A stretch of 64,000 nucleotides of DNA, taken from the IMG/VR virus record IMGVR_UViG_3300047443_000115, positions 1-64,000 of that record; one strand, 5' to 3'. Below, in pieces: positions 14,824 through 23,504 of this stretch. The notes under the pieces are model-generated. The model worked only from the letters and a program-made list of their open reading frames with translations, had not been told where the DNA came from and made no database searches. The stretch's first letter is position 1. The number at the start of each line of letters is the position of its first letter. The position numbers were made by a program, and so were the translations under genes. The stretch comes from a virus.

Positions 14824-17800
14824 TCAGCCCACGAAATTCAGGTGGCGGGCAATGTCCTGCGCCTGCTCGGCAGAGGACTGCTTGGCGCCGTACAGGTGGA
14901 TGGTGACCTGCTTGGACACCTCCCGGGCCACGGCCGCCGTTGACACTCCCGCCGATGCGAACCGTCCGGCGGGCACAAGCTGGTAGCCCGCGGCGGCAGC
15001 CGTTGCGGCCATGAGGGACCGGGAGCGGCTGCTGCCGTCCCAGGGGATCCACGACTCCCGCACGCCGGCCTCGCCGCCGAGGACGGCGGTGGGCCGGTTG
15101 AGGATTCCGCCGCGGGCCATGGCGACGCCGCCCTGCTGGACCCACTGCCGCACGAAGGTGTCCTTGTACTCCGCCGGCAGTGCACCGATCTGCTGGGCGA
15201 TCTTCGGCACGAGGGCCTTGATGGTGGCCGTGTCGAGTCCTGCCGCGATGAGCTGGGCGTAGCCGCTGCCGGGTGCTGCCCGCAGGGTGGAGATCAGCGT
15301 GAGGGCGTTGGTGAGGTCGTCGCCCGTCAGCGTGGCTGCGTTCTTCTTGACCGCACTGTTGGCTGTGGCGGCTGCGGTGGATGATCCGGCAGCCTCGTGC
15401 GCGAGAGTCTGAGCGGCGGCATCACCTTGCGCGGCGAGGCTTTGCGCGAGATCGCCGTAGCCTTCGGCGGCGAGTTTCTGCAGGTCAGCCGCAAATTGCG
15501 CGTTGACTTTCGTGCTTGCGTTGATCTGCTTGTTGAAGTCGGCCAGCGTGGCCTTGGCCGTGTCGCCGGTCTTGAGCAGCTTCTTGACGATGTCGTTGAA
15601 CTGCTTTTCGGACGCCCCGGCGAGGCTGTTGACCAGCGCGTAGCCGTCTTCGCCCATCGCCTCCAGGAGCGCCTCGACTTCGGCCCCTCCACGCTTGGCG
15701 ATCTTGCCGAGGCTGCTGCGCCACTTCTCGGTCGCCGCCACGGACTTGCCGAGCTGGTTCTGGTAGGCCTTCAGATCGAAGCCCGCGGGGGCCTTGGCGC
15801 CCTTCTTCAGCCCGAGCGCGGCGTCGACCGCGTTGACGCCGGACCGCGCGGAGGTGACGGCCTTCGTCGCCTTCGTCTCCGCCTCGCGGGCCTTCTTCAG
15901 CTTGTTCTCGGCGGCTTCGAGTTGCGCTTCGGTGTGGTGATGAGACCTCACCTTGTGCAGGTTGGCCTCGGCCTCGGAGGTCGCATCGGCCTTTTTCTTC
16001 GCGTCGGCCATTGCCGCCGCGAGCTTCTTCCACGCCTCCTTGAGCTGCTCGATGAGCTTGTCGTACCGCTGCTTCGCATCACCAGGGCCGCCGAGGACGG
16101 GGGCGCCGCCGGGGGTGTAGGTGAAGCCGCCGGAGGCGTAGTGCCGCAGGCCGCCGTTGGCGTACCAGGCGATGCTGGAGGGGTCTCCGCCGAGGCGGCG
16201 CACGATCTCTTCGGTGATCCTCCGCGAGCGAGGCCGCTTTGACCTCGCGAAAGGCACGTAGCCCTCACCCTGGGTCTCCGGCTCCGCCCACACACGCATC
16301 GCCCCGGCCGGGGCGATCTGCGCGATGTGCCGCTCGCGCATGCCACCGTCGGCGTAGGCGCTGAAGATGTTTCCGTTGGCGCTGCTCTTGGCCTGCTGCT
16401 TGGCCAGGGCGATGGCTTCGGAGTACGTCTTGATGTGGGTGACACGGCTGACCGAGAGCGTGACGGACTTGTCGCGCAGCCCACGGATCGCGGCTGCGAG
16501 GGCATCGACGTTCCTCTTCTGCGTGCCGGTCGGCACGGTGATCGTGACGTTTCTGCCCTTGGTCCGCTTGACCTTGTAGCCGAGGTCTTCCAGGGCCCGC
16601 TGCCCGGCCTGCGTGAGGGCTTTGACCTCGATGGTCTTGCCCTTGGTGCCGCGCACCTTGCCCTGTACGGCGTCCAGATCCTTCAGCGCGGCGGCGGCGT
16701 CGACCCTGACCTGCGTGGCGCTCTTCGGCGAGAGCTTCGCGTAGGCCTTCGTCAGGCTCTTGATCTGGGTCTCGGTGAACCCGGCCTGGCGCATGGTGCG
16801 CTTCAGAGCGTAGATGTCCTGCTCAAGCACCTTATTGCCTGCGGTCACCGAGTTCTTCTGCTCGGACACCGCCTGCGCGTGATCCATCGCCGCCTTGGCG
16901 GCATCCAAGTACGCCGACTTGTTCTTGCGGCCCTTGTCGGTGTGGATGTCCAGGCTGTGACCGTTTTCCTTGACGGAGTCCCGGACGTCGGCGAGGGCCT
17001 GCTGGAACCCGATCTGCGCCTCGGCGACGGAGATGTTGACCCCGTTGAGGGTCTTCAGTGCGTCGGTGAGCTTCTCCGCCTCGGTGCGCTGATCCGCCAG
17101 GGCGTCGGCGGTGGTCTGCGCGGCGTCGGCGAGGGCGCCCTGCTTGTCGCCGGTCAGCTTTGTCTGCGTGTCGACTCCGGCGAGGGCGTCGGTGTACTGC
17201 GGGAGCAGCGTCTTGAGTTTCTCGGTACTGGTCCCCGACGCGTTGGCCTCGGTGGCCATGCGCGCGAAGGCCTGCGCCGCGACGTCGGAGTTACCGGACT
17301 GGACCAGGGATGCCAAGGACTGATCCAGGGCAGTGACCTTGTCGCGGGCTTCCTCCAGGTTGCCCTGGTCGCCCATGAATGGGTGGGTGACCGAGTACAG
17401 CACGTCGTTGACGCGCTTGAGGACGCTCGGGTGCGCGATGCGCGCGACGGCGTCGCCGACGCCGTCCAAGTTGTCGCCGAATGCCTTGGCGGCCTCGCCG
17501 GAGACGGTGCCTTTCTGTGCCAGGTCGACCAGCGAGTTGGTGAGCTTTGCGACGTCCGGGGGGGCGTCCTTCAGGACACTGTTGAGCTTCTCCGAGGCGT
17601 AGGACATCGCGGTCAGGCCGGCCACGACCAGCGAGGCGCGCCCCATCGTCGCCATTGCCGCACTGGTGCGGGCCGACGTCAGCCCCAGTGTCTGCATCTC
17701 GGTGCGTACCGTGCGGATGCGCGGCAGGGTGAGCAGCAGCGAGGTGCCAACCAGGCCGATCGCTCCGGCCAGGCCAGCGATGACGATGGCGGACTGCTGG

Positions 17801-19482
17801 ACCGGGCCTGGCAGTTTGCCGAACCACCTGATGACCGTGGTCAGGGCCTGCACGACGTCGCGGAGCATGCTGGTGGCTCCGGAGCCTCCCTCGATGAATG
17901 CGGTCTCCAGGGCGCTCTTGAGGCGCTGCAGGTCACCGACCAGGTTGTCGGTCTGCGTGGACGCGTACCTGCTGGCATAGCCCTGGTCGTTGGCTGCTTT
18001 GGTCCACGTTTTGATACCCGCCGCACCGGACTTGTAGACGACGGTCGCCGCGCGGGTGGCATCGGATCCGAAGATCGTGGCGAACGCTGCGTTGCGGGCT
18101 TCCGGGGTCAGCTTGGAGAAGGACTGCTGCATGCGGGCCGCGGTCTCGCTGAGGCCCACAAAGTTGCCGCTGCTGTCGTAAGCGGAGAAGCCAAGCCGGT
18201 CCATGAGGTCGGCAGCCTCTTTGGAGGTCGGTGTGAGGCGCATCAGCATCGTCTTGAGCGATGTGCCTGCGTCGCTTCCCACTAGCCCGTTCTGGGCGAA
18301 CAGGGCCAGCGAACCGGCGGTCTGCTCCAGCGTCAGGCCCGTCTGGTGGGCCATGAGCGCCGACTGCGCGAAGGCCAGGCTCATGCCGTGTACGTCGGTG
18401 GCGCTCTTGCCTGCAGCGGCGGCGATGACGTCGGCGATGTGCGCCATATCCGAACCCTGCAGGCCGAAGGAGTTCATGGCCTTGGCCGCCACCACGGCGG
18501 AGTCAGCCACGTCCATCTGGCCGGCCGCCGCCAGGTTCAGGGTGCCCTTGAGGGCGCCGCCGAGAATGTCGGCGGTGGACACGCCAGCCTTGGCGAGCTC
18601 AGTCTCTCCTTCAGCGGCCTGCGTGGCCGAGTACTGGGTGGTCTTGCCCGCCTGGATGGCGGCCTGCCGCAGCTGGTTCAGCTCGCGAGTTCCGGCCCCG
18701 GTGGCGGCCTTGACGCCACTCATGGCCTTCTCGAACTTCGAGCTGGCGTATACGGCGAGACCGAATGCTGCGACGAGGGTGAGGGACGCAGTGCGAGCGC
18801 CTCGGAGGGATTTCTCCGAGCTGGCCGCGCCCACGGTCACGGCTGCGCCCATGGCGCGGGCCCTGGCGCTGACGCGGGCCAGCGACGAAGCGGCGGCGGC
18901 CTGGGACGCCCGCGACGCCTGCGTGGCCTCCGCCAGCGCCAGTCGGCTCGCCAGAGACAGCCGGTTCGTGCCGGTCACCCCGGCCGCCGTCGCCTCGGTC
19001 ATGGCGGCTTGAACCTGAACGACTGACTGGGCGGCGCCCAGCATGGCCTGACGGCTTTGCATGGCCTGGCGCGTCATGCCGCCCATGGTCTGCGTGGACG
19101 CAATCCCGGCCGCGCGGAACGCGGGAGGGATCTCGCCTGCTGCGACTGCAACCTGCCGTGCCGCCCGTGATGCGCCAGCGGCACCCTGTGCCACCGACCG
19201 TTCGGCGAGCCGGGTGGCCTGGCTGGCGGCGCGCGCTGTCTCCTGCGTCATGGCCCGCGTGCCGTTGGCCAGGGCCTGCGACGACTGAAGAGAAGCCCGC
19301 TGCACGCCTGTCAGTGAGGCCTGCGCCTGGCGCCCCACGTTGGAGAACGTGCCGCCCGCCTCCGCGGCGGCGCGCTGCGCGGACCGCGCCATCCGCTGAG
19401 TGCTCTGCTCGGCCTGACGGCTGCCCGCCTGGAAGGCCGTGGCGTCCAGGCGGAGCCGCACATTCACGACGCGATCGGCCAT
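14824..19482 (-). CDS. Tail tape measure protein
   Basis: 1552 residues. Residues 1-240 are Ala/Gln-rich coiled coil; the TP901-type core (about 245-560) includes SKFEKAMSGVKAATGAG and the AKAMNSFGLQ and GTSLKTMLMRL landmarks. A hydrophobic segment (IVIAGLAGAIGLVGTSLLL) follows, then long helical stretches; the C-terminus has AGGILNRPTAVLGGEAG-type motifs. At about 0.15 nm per residue it predicts a tail of roughly 230 nm (inference). The gene starts 4 bases after the GT stop. Confidence 0.95.
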   Translation of the reverse strand: MADRVVNVRLRLDATAFQAGSRQAEQSTQRMARSAQRAAAEAGGTFSNVGRQAQASLTGVQRASLQSSQALANGTRAMTQETARAASQATRLAERSVAQGAAGASRAARQVAVAAGEIPPAFRAAGIASTQTMGGMTRQAMQSRQAMLGAAQSVVQVQAAMTEATAAGVTGTNRLSLASRLALAEATQASRASQAAAASSLARVSARARAMGAAVTVGAASSEKSLRGARTASLTLVAAFGLAVYASSKFEKAMSGVKAATGAGTRELNQLRQAAIQAGKTTQYSATQAAEGETELAKAGVSTADILGGALKGTLNLAAAGQMDVADSAVVAAKAMNSFGLQGSDMAHIADVIAAAAGKSATDVHGMSLAFAQSALMAHQTGLTLEQTAGSLALFAQNGLVGSDAGTSLKTMLMRLTPTSKEAADLMDRLGFSAYDSSGNFVGLSETAARMQQSFSKLTPEARNAAFATIFGSDATRAATVVYKSGAAGIKTWTKAANDQGYASRYASTQTDNLVGDLQRLKSALETAFIEGGSGATSMLRDVVQALTTVIRWFGKLPGPVQQSAIVIAGLAGAIGLVGTSLLLTLPRIRTVRTEMQTLGLTSARTSAAMATMGRASLVVAGLTAMSYASEKLNSVLKDAPPDVAKLTNSLVDLAQKGTVSGEAAKAFGDNLDGVGDAVARIAHPSVLKRVNDVLYSVTHPFMGDQGNLEEARDKVTALDQSLASLVQSGNSDVAAQAFARMATEANASGTSTEKLKTLLPQYTDALAGVDTQTKLTGDKQGALADAAQTTADALADQRTEAEKLTDALKTLNGVNISVAEAQIGFQQALADVRDSVKENGHSLDIHTDKGRKNKSAYLDAAKAAMDHAQAVSEQKNSVTAGNKVLEQDIYALKRTMRQAGFTETQIKSLTKAYAKLSPKSATQVRVDAAAALKDLDAVQGKVRGTKGKTIEVKALTQAGQRALEDLGYKVKRTKGRNVTITVPTGTQKRNVDALAAAIRGLRDKSVTLSVSRVTHIKTYSEAIALAKQQAKSSANGNIFSAYADGGMRERHIAQIAPAGAMRVWAEPETQGEGYVPFARSKRPRSRRITEEIVRRLGGDPSSIAWYANGGLRHYASGGFTYTPGGAPVLGGPGDAKQRYDKLIEQLKEAWKKLAAAMADAKKKADATSEAEANLHKVRSHHHTEAQLEAAENKLKKAREAETKATKAVTSARSGVNAVDAALGLKKGAKAPAGFDLKAYQNQLGKSVAATEKWRSSLGKIAKRGGAEVEALLEAMGEDGYALVNSLAGASEKQFNDIVKKLLKTGDTAKATLADFNKQINASTKVNAQFAADLQKLAAEGYGDLAQSLAAQGDAAAQTLAHEAAGSSTAAATANSAVKKNAATLTGDDLTNALTLISTLRAAPGSGYAQLIAAGLDTATIKALVPKIAQQIGALPAEYKDTFVRQWVQQGGVAMARGGILNRPTAVLGGEAGVRESWIPWDGSSRSRSLMAATAAAAGYQLVPAGRFASAGVSTAAVAREVSKQVTIHLYGAKQSSAEQAQDIARHLNFVG

Positions 19483-19485
19483 GGA

Positions 19486-20315
19486 CTACCCCCCGCGCTT
19501 GGTGACGGTGACGTGCAGGCCGCGGCTGTCGCCGCCCCGGTTCTGGTAGGCGGAGACGGCCTTCGTGGCGGTCGTGCACGCGTGGCAGCGAATCAGCTCG
19601 GCCTGGTACTTGAACTCGTTGTCGGGGTCCGTGACCTCGGACCAGGGGTGCCTGCAGTCCGGGCACTTCTCGGCCTCGATCTGCGCCAGGGCCAGCACCC
19701 ATGCCCGGTCTTCCTCAAGCCACAGCGACTCCCCCCGGGCAGGCCACGGGCGGCCCATGAAGACCGATCTGGGGATGCCGTGCGCCCGCGCGACTTCTAC
19801 TTCACGTCGCCAAGGGCCGCGAGGATCGCGGAGGCGCTCACAGAGAAAGGGATGGAGGTTGCCTCCGTGTTCACCGAGTAGGCAGCCCTGAACAACTCGC
19901 CGCGCTGCCCCTCGTTCAGCACCTCGTACAGTTGCCCCACCTCGGGCTCGGTCATGACCGGGTCGAGGCAGCACGCCGCGATCAGCGCCTTGGGGAACGT
20001 GGTCGGATCCCAGAGTTCGTCCGGGTTCTTCGCCGGGTGTGCCGCCAGTAGGTCCGACCACACCTTGTCGCCCAGCGCGCGCAGCCGGAACTCCACCGCG
20101 GACTCCTGCATCCGCGTCCGGGCCGCCTGAATCTGCTGGGCCAGATCCTTCGACGGATCGGTCGCGGCCAGCGAATCCGGCGCCCATGTGTCGGCCAGGC
20201 CGGCGAGCTGCCGCTCCAACTGCTCCACCTCGGACGCAGCCGACCCGTCCAGGTAGATGGGCAGGGTTGTCTCGCGCGGCTTGGCCCGGTTGAGGATGTC
20301 GCTGATATCGGGCAT
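19486..20315 (-). CDS. Tail assembly chaperone GT, -1 frameshift product
   Basis: Predicted 276-residue fusion: 157 codons of the G frame read to the slippery CCCTTTC, then 119 codons in the -1 frame. The joining is exact: after the slip the next codon starts at 19845 and the frame stays open to the stop at 19486. The T extension carries CPDC and CHAC pairs (a zinc ribbon). The downstream frame has no credible start of its own before the tape measure. This is the lambda G/GT arrangement, with G in excess over GT during tail assembly. Confidence 0.85.
19797..20315 (-). CDS. Tail assembly chaperone G
   Basis: 172 residues from an ATG overlapping the tail tube stop. Acidic and helical, with no catalytic motif; the DKVWSDLLAAHPAKNPDELW and CCLDPVMTEPEVGQL stretches are typical of actinophage tail assembly chaperones located just before the tape measure. 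It shares its first 157 residues with the frameshift product. Confidence 0.85.
   Translation of the reverse strand: MPDISDILNRAKPRETTLPIYLDGSAASEVEQLERQLAGLADTWAPDSLAATDPSKDLAQQIQAARTRMQESAVEFRLRALGDKVWSDLLAAHPAKNPDELWDPTTFPKALIAACCLDPVMTEPEVGQLYEVLNEGQRGELFRAAYSVNTEATSIPFSVSASAILAALGDVK
19845..19851 (-). promoter_or_regulatory. Slippery heptamer for programmed -1 frameshift
   Basis: C-CCT-TTC in the G frame (codons ATC CCT TTC) is a canonical X-XXY-YYZ heptamer. It sits 16 codons before the G stop, and both tRNAs re-pair perfectly after slipping to CCC TTT. Confidence 0.85.
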
Positions 20316-20794
20316 CAGGCCACCGTGGCGGCGGTCGCGGGCGGGCTCGTGACCTTCATCGGGCTGACGAACTTCATGACTTCGTTGGCGGCGGGGCTGC
20401 TGTTCTGCGGCTCGCCGCAGGTGATCGGGTAGATCTCGGCTTTCTGTCCAGCAGTCCACGCGGTGGCGTAGGCGACGCCGCGGCGGACGGCCAGGTAGCC
20501 CGAGACGCCGTACTTGAGGGTGGCGTAGGGCAGATCCTCGGGGGTGGTGGTGCCGCGCTTGTAGGTCGTCTCGGTGTCGAATCCGACACGGCCCACGGTC
20601 TTGGTGTCGAACGTGCTGGCCAGCGACGACGTGTCGACGTCGGCGGTGGACGGGTCGATCTTCAGCCCGTCGGGGGTGATGCGGGTCGTGAAGTCCTGAC
20701 CCGCGGTGAGCTCGGCCGCTGTCGGGGCGTTGATGTTGGCGATGCTGGTCACCCAACTCACCTTGGTCATTCCGTCGTTGATCAGGTCGGACAT
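20315..20794 (-). CDS. Major tail (tube) protein
   Basis: 159 residues. Position directly before the G/GT pair and a beta-rich composition with an N-terminal SWVTSIANINAPTAAEL start are typical of actinophage tail tube proteins; YGVSGYLAVRRG and a C-terminal KFVSPMKVT strand follow. The intrinsic terminator just upstream (20814-20836) suggests it has its own promoter or receives read-through. Confidence 0.75.
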   Translation of the reverse strand: MSDLINDGMTKVSWVTSIANINAPTAAELTAGQDFTTRITPDGLKIDPSTADVDTSSLASTFDTKTVGRVGFDTETTYKRGTTTPEDLPYATLKYGVSGYLAVRRGVAYATAWTAGQKAEIYPITCGEPQNSSPAANEVMKFVSPMKVTSPPATAATVA

Positions 20795-20813
20795 GGACCC
20801 TCCTCAGGGCATG

Positions 20814-20836
20814 AAAAAAGCCCCGATCAACGGGGC
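20814..20836 (-). terminator. Intrinsic terminator within the tail operon
   Basis: Leftward: GCCCCG-TTGAT-CGGGGC followed by a T6 run, between the 110-residue gene and the tail tube gene. As at 9575-9602, a strong terminator stands inside the morphogenesis gene series. Confidence 0.85.
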
Positions 20837-20856
20837 GGGCAGGGCTGGGCGGTGGA

Positions 20857-21189
20857 TCAGATGACGAGGTTGGCGACGGTGACGCTGGTGGTCGACGAGT
20901 AGGTGATCGAGGCACTCACGCCGTCGGCGGCCGAGGCGAATAGGTCGGCGCTGATCGGGCCGATCAGTTTGTCGCCGGTCGTCGCCGGGACCGTGATGAC
21001 CACGTCGGCGACGAGCTGGTTGCGGATCCTGGCGGTCGCCGTGAGCGTGACAGTCATGCTGGAGCCGTTGGTGTTCTTGACATGCAGGAATGACCGCTCG
21101 CCGCACGTCACTGTGGTGGATGCGGCAGCGGCGGAGTAGGTCGGGGTGAGGCCGGTCAGGGCGACGACTTGCTGGGCCAGAAGGGCCAT
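20857..21189 (-). CDS. Small beta-rich virion-type protein
   Basis: 110 residues rich in Thr, Val, Ala and Ser in alternating strands (SMTVTLTATARIRNQ, ADVVITVPATTGDK). No recognised family. It lies between tail terminator and tail tube genes and is followed by a strong terminator, a layout expected for an abundant structural component such as a decoration or tail protein. Confidence 0.55.
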   Translation of the reverse strand: MALLAQQVVALTGLTPTYSAAAASTTVTCGERSFLHVKNTNGSSMTVTLTATARIRNQLVADVVITVPATTGDKLIGPISADLFASAADGVSASITYSSTTSVTVANLVI

Positions 21190-21199
21190 GGAGAACTCC

Positions 21200-21616
21200 T
21201 CAGGATGTGGACTGGAGCCGGTATTGGATCGGCAGGAAAAAGGTGGGCGGCGAGGTGTCGTCGTCGCGTTGCACCGGGGGCCCGCCGAGCTCCTCCGGCC
21301 GCCAGGGCGTGCGGCTAGCGACGGCGAGCGGCAGGTACAGCGCGCCGCGAACCTTGTCGGCGACCCACAGGCACTGCTCCTCCGTCGGCCCCACGCACGT
21401 CACCTGAAACGAGCACGCGAAGTCCGTGCGCAGGTCGGCCAGCGACTCCGGCACGGACTGGCCTGGGTCGAAATACAGCACCGCATACCGTGTCACCGAG
21501 CCATTCGGCGGGGCACCGTCGGGAGCCTTGCCAGCACCCACCGCGCCCGACGGCAACGCCGCAACCAGGGCGGCGAGCACTGCGTCCCGGTGCGGCAGGA
21601 CCGTGGGCGCCGTCAC
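21200..21616 (-). CDS. Tail terminator-like protein
   Basis: 138 residues. N-terminal helix LPHRDAVLAALVAALPSG, central strands RYAVLYFDPG and CSFQVTCVGPTEEQCLWVAD, then a helix, the pattern of gpU/HK97 gp10-neighbour tail terminators that cap the tail tube. It overlaps the upstream head-tail gene by 4 bases (ATGA). Confidence 0.6.
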   Translation of the reverse strand: MTAPTVLPHRDAVLAALVAALPSGAVGAGKAPDGAPPNGSVTRYAVLYFDPGQSVPESLADLRTDFACSFQVTCVGPTEEQCLWVADKVRGALYLPLAVASRTPWRPEELGGPPVQRDDDTSPPTFFLPIQYRLQSTS

Positions 21617-22005
21617 CGCAGCACCGTCAGCCCGAGCGCCTCCACTGCGGCCATGAACCTGGGCTCCTCCGCCAGCAGCGCCCTGCCGCCATCGTTGTGC
21701 GGAGGATTATTGACGGAGCCGTACTCCAGAAGGTTGCCCAGCGCGCCCTGAGGCTTGTCCTTGTCCGGGCCGATGACCGCCTCGACGTAGCCCACACCGG
21801 TGACCACCGGGTCGTAGCCGATGCTGTACGGGTAGATGCGCCCATGCCGCCCCGCCGTCGCGATCGCGTTCGCACGCCAGTCGTTCTTGATGTTCAGCGC
21901 ACCCTTGGTGACGACCGCCTTGGCTTCGCGCTGTACGGCCGCCGAGGCACCCGCCAGGCTGGAGCCCAGGTGCAGCAGTCCGGAAACGTCCGCAAAGCCG
22001 GTCAT
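21613..22005 (-). CDS. HK97 gp10-like head-tail connector
   Basis: 130 residues from the ATG at 22005. QREAKAVVTKGALNIKNDWR in the middle, a tyrosine-rich strand RIYPYSIGYD and the PPHNDGGRAL turn are characteristic of gp10-type head-tail joining proteins. It overlaps both neighbours by 4 bases. Confidence 0.7.
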   Translation of the reverse strand: MTGFADVSGLLHLGSSLAGASAAVQREAKAVVTKGALNIKNDWRANAIATAGRHGRIYPYSIGYDPVVTGVGYVEAVIGPDKDKPQGALGNLLEYGSVNNPPHNDGGRALLAEEPRFMAAVEALGLTVLR

Positions 22006-22415
22006 GACCTGTCCTCCGCACTGATCCGCCACGCCGTTGCCTGCGCGTTCAACTGCTCCGCCGTCACCCACAGAGTCCGACCCGTCAGTCGGCCGTCAGC
22101 GGATGCCGTCACCTGGACCTGATCACCCGGGAGGACCGTCTGCCCCGTGGGCGGCAGCGCCGAGAATGGCAGCGACACCACGTAGTCACGAAGGACTACC
22201 TCGCGCTCGCCCGCCTCAACATCCGAGCTGGCCGACCGGCCGAAGGGCTTCACCCGCGCCTTGCCCGTGTACAACTCCACTGGGGTACCCGGCGTCTCCG
22301 TGCCCGTGGTCCGGTTGAACACGACCGGGCCCGGCCGCCAGATGCGGACCGTGTCGAGCATGATGGCCTCGTGCTCGCGCCGGCCCGACGCCAGGGCTGC
22401 ATCCAGGGCGGTCAC
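22002..22415 (-). CDS. DUF6093-like head-tail protein
   Basis: 137 residues from a GTG overlapping the previous stop (GTGA). EHEAIMLDTVRIWRPGPVVF, a central REVVLRDYVVSLPF strand pair and DQVQVTASAD fit small beta-barrel head-tail proteins annotated DUF6093 in actinophages, as I recall them. It probably forms the stopper ring between connector and tail terminator. Confidence 0.6.
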   Translation of the reverse strand: MTALDAALASGRREHEAIMLDTVRIWRPGPVVFNRTTGTETPGTPVELYTGKARVKPFGRSASSDVEAGEREVVLRDYVVSLPFSALPPTGQTVLPGDQVQVTASADGRLTGRTLWVTAEQLNAQATAWRISAEDRS

Positions 22416-23047
22416 GAGGCCCTCACGCTGAACGCGGCGACCCGGTAGGGCCGCAGGTCGTCCTTGTGCTGCTTGGTGAGCGCGGCGCCGCCGATGGTCT
22501 CGGAGGCGAAGGTACGGCTGTAGTCGTCGATGGCGACCGACCGCAGGTTCTCCGGATTGCTGAGGGTCATCGTGGCCAAGTCCAGGACCACGTCGAGGAT
22601 GTCGTCCGGGATCACGCTGTAGCCGTGGCTGTAGGTCAGCCGGACTTTCGGCGCCCACGCACCCAACGGCCGGTTGAACGGCCAGCCCATCAGTCGCGAT
22701 GGCGCCTGCCACGGATAGCCCCGGGTCAACTCCGAGCCGAGCCGGGAGTAGTCGCGGTTCTCCAGGGCCACCCATTCGATGCCACTGAAGTCCGCGAGTT
22801 CCACCACGGTCAGCGGATTCGACCCGTCGACCACGAGCGGACGTTGCGGAACCCGCAACACGCGCTCGCCGCCCGGAACTTCGATCGTGTCCCCGGCAAC
22901 GAATGAGATGTCCTGGCGGGTGTACCTGCGGACCCGGCCCGACGCCCGACGCAGCGCCAGCGTCGCCTGAGTGGTATCCAGGCTGCCTGTCGGGCGCTGC
23001 ATCGCCGCCTCAAGGTCGGCCACCGTCGCCAGCAGGGGAAGAGCCAC
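22412..23047 (-). CDS. Head-tail adaptor, gp6-like
   Basis: 211 residues. An N-terminal helix ATVADLEAAMQRP, a helical ALRRASGRVRRYTRQDI region, strands, then VRLTYSHGYSVIPDDILDVV and a helical end. The TYxHGY...IPDD pattern is typical of connector proteins of the HK97 gp6/SPP1 gp15 type in actinophages. It docks below the portal. Confidence 0.72.
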   Translation of the reverse strand: MALPLLATVADLEAAMQRPTGSLDTTQATLALRRASGRVRRYTRQDISFVAGDTIEVPGGERVLRVPQRPLVVDGSNPLTVVELADFSGIEWVALENRDYSRLGSELTRGYPWQAPSRLMGWPFNRPLGAWAPKVRLTYSHGYSVIPDDILDVVLDLATMTLSNPENLRSVAIDDYSRTFASETIGGAALTKQHKDDLRPYRVAAFSVRAS

Positions 23048-23059
23048 GGCGGCCTCCCC

Positions 23060-23443
23060 TCAGTCCTGCTCGGCGAGCTTTTCGAGCTGCTTCACCAGCG
23101 TGGAGCGCGGCTTGTCCTTCGCCTGCTCCGCCTCCAGCGCCAGCTCGGCGCGCTCCGGGTCGTCGCCGACCCAGGCCAGGATGTCGGCCGCTGTGCCGTC
23201 GGCAGGGAGCGGCTCGTCGTCTGGCTCGGGGGTGGGGTCCTCGGGGTCGTCGTCCTCTTCGGGCTCCAGGTCGTCGTCCTCGGGTTCCGGCTCCGGGTCG
23301 GCTTCGAGTACCTCCACCGACTCGCCAGGGCCGTTGTCGTCCAGGTGCCGGGCGAGGTCACCCACGAACTCCTCGCCCTCAGTGAAGGGCCGGACCTCGT
23401 AGTTCCAGTACGCCGCGAACGGCGTGACGATGCGCACGCGCAT
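23060..23443 (-). CDS. Acidic head-associated protein
   Basis: 127 residues from an ATG with AAGGAG. Residues 1-35 look folded (RVRIVTPFAAYWNYEVRPF), 45-85 are almost only Glu, Asp and Pro, and the C-terminus is a helix-turn-helix-like ILAWVGDDPERAELALEAEQ then TLVKQLEKLAEQ. Function unknown; it sits between capsid and connector and might be a minor head protein. Confidence 0.55.
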   Translation of the reverse strand: MRVRIVTPFAAYWNYEVRPFTEGEEFVGDLARHLDDNGPGESVEVLEADPEPEPEDDDLEPEEDDDPEDPTPEPDDEPLPADGTAADILAWVGDDPERAELALEAEQAKDKPRSTLVKQLEKLAEQD

Positions 23444-23465
23444 GCCTGATCTCCTTACTCGGGGG

Positions 23466-23498
23466 CCCGTCGGCGCAGGGCTCTCCTGCGCCGACGGG
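23466..23498 (-). terminator. Strong hairpin directly after the capsid gene
   Basis: CCCGTCGGCGCAGG and CCTGCGCCGACGGG, perfect 14-bp arms with a 5-base loop, 7 bases after the capsid stop. It would reduce transcription into the tail genes and stabilise the capsid mRNA 3' end. Confidence 0.8.
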
Positions 23499-23504
23499 AA
23501 CCAA

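Noticed and set aside
16327-18285. 652-codon plus-strand frame inside the tape measure region
   Set aside because: Low-complexity Gly/Arg/Leu shadow of the tape measure; no recognisable motif or ribosome site.
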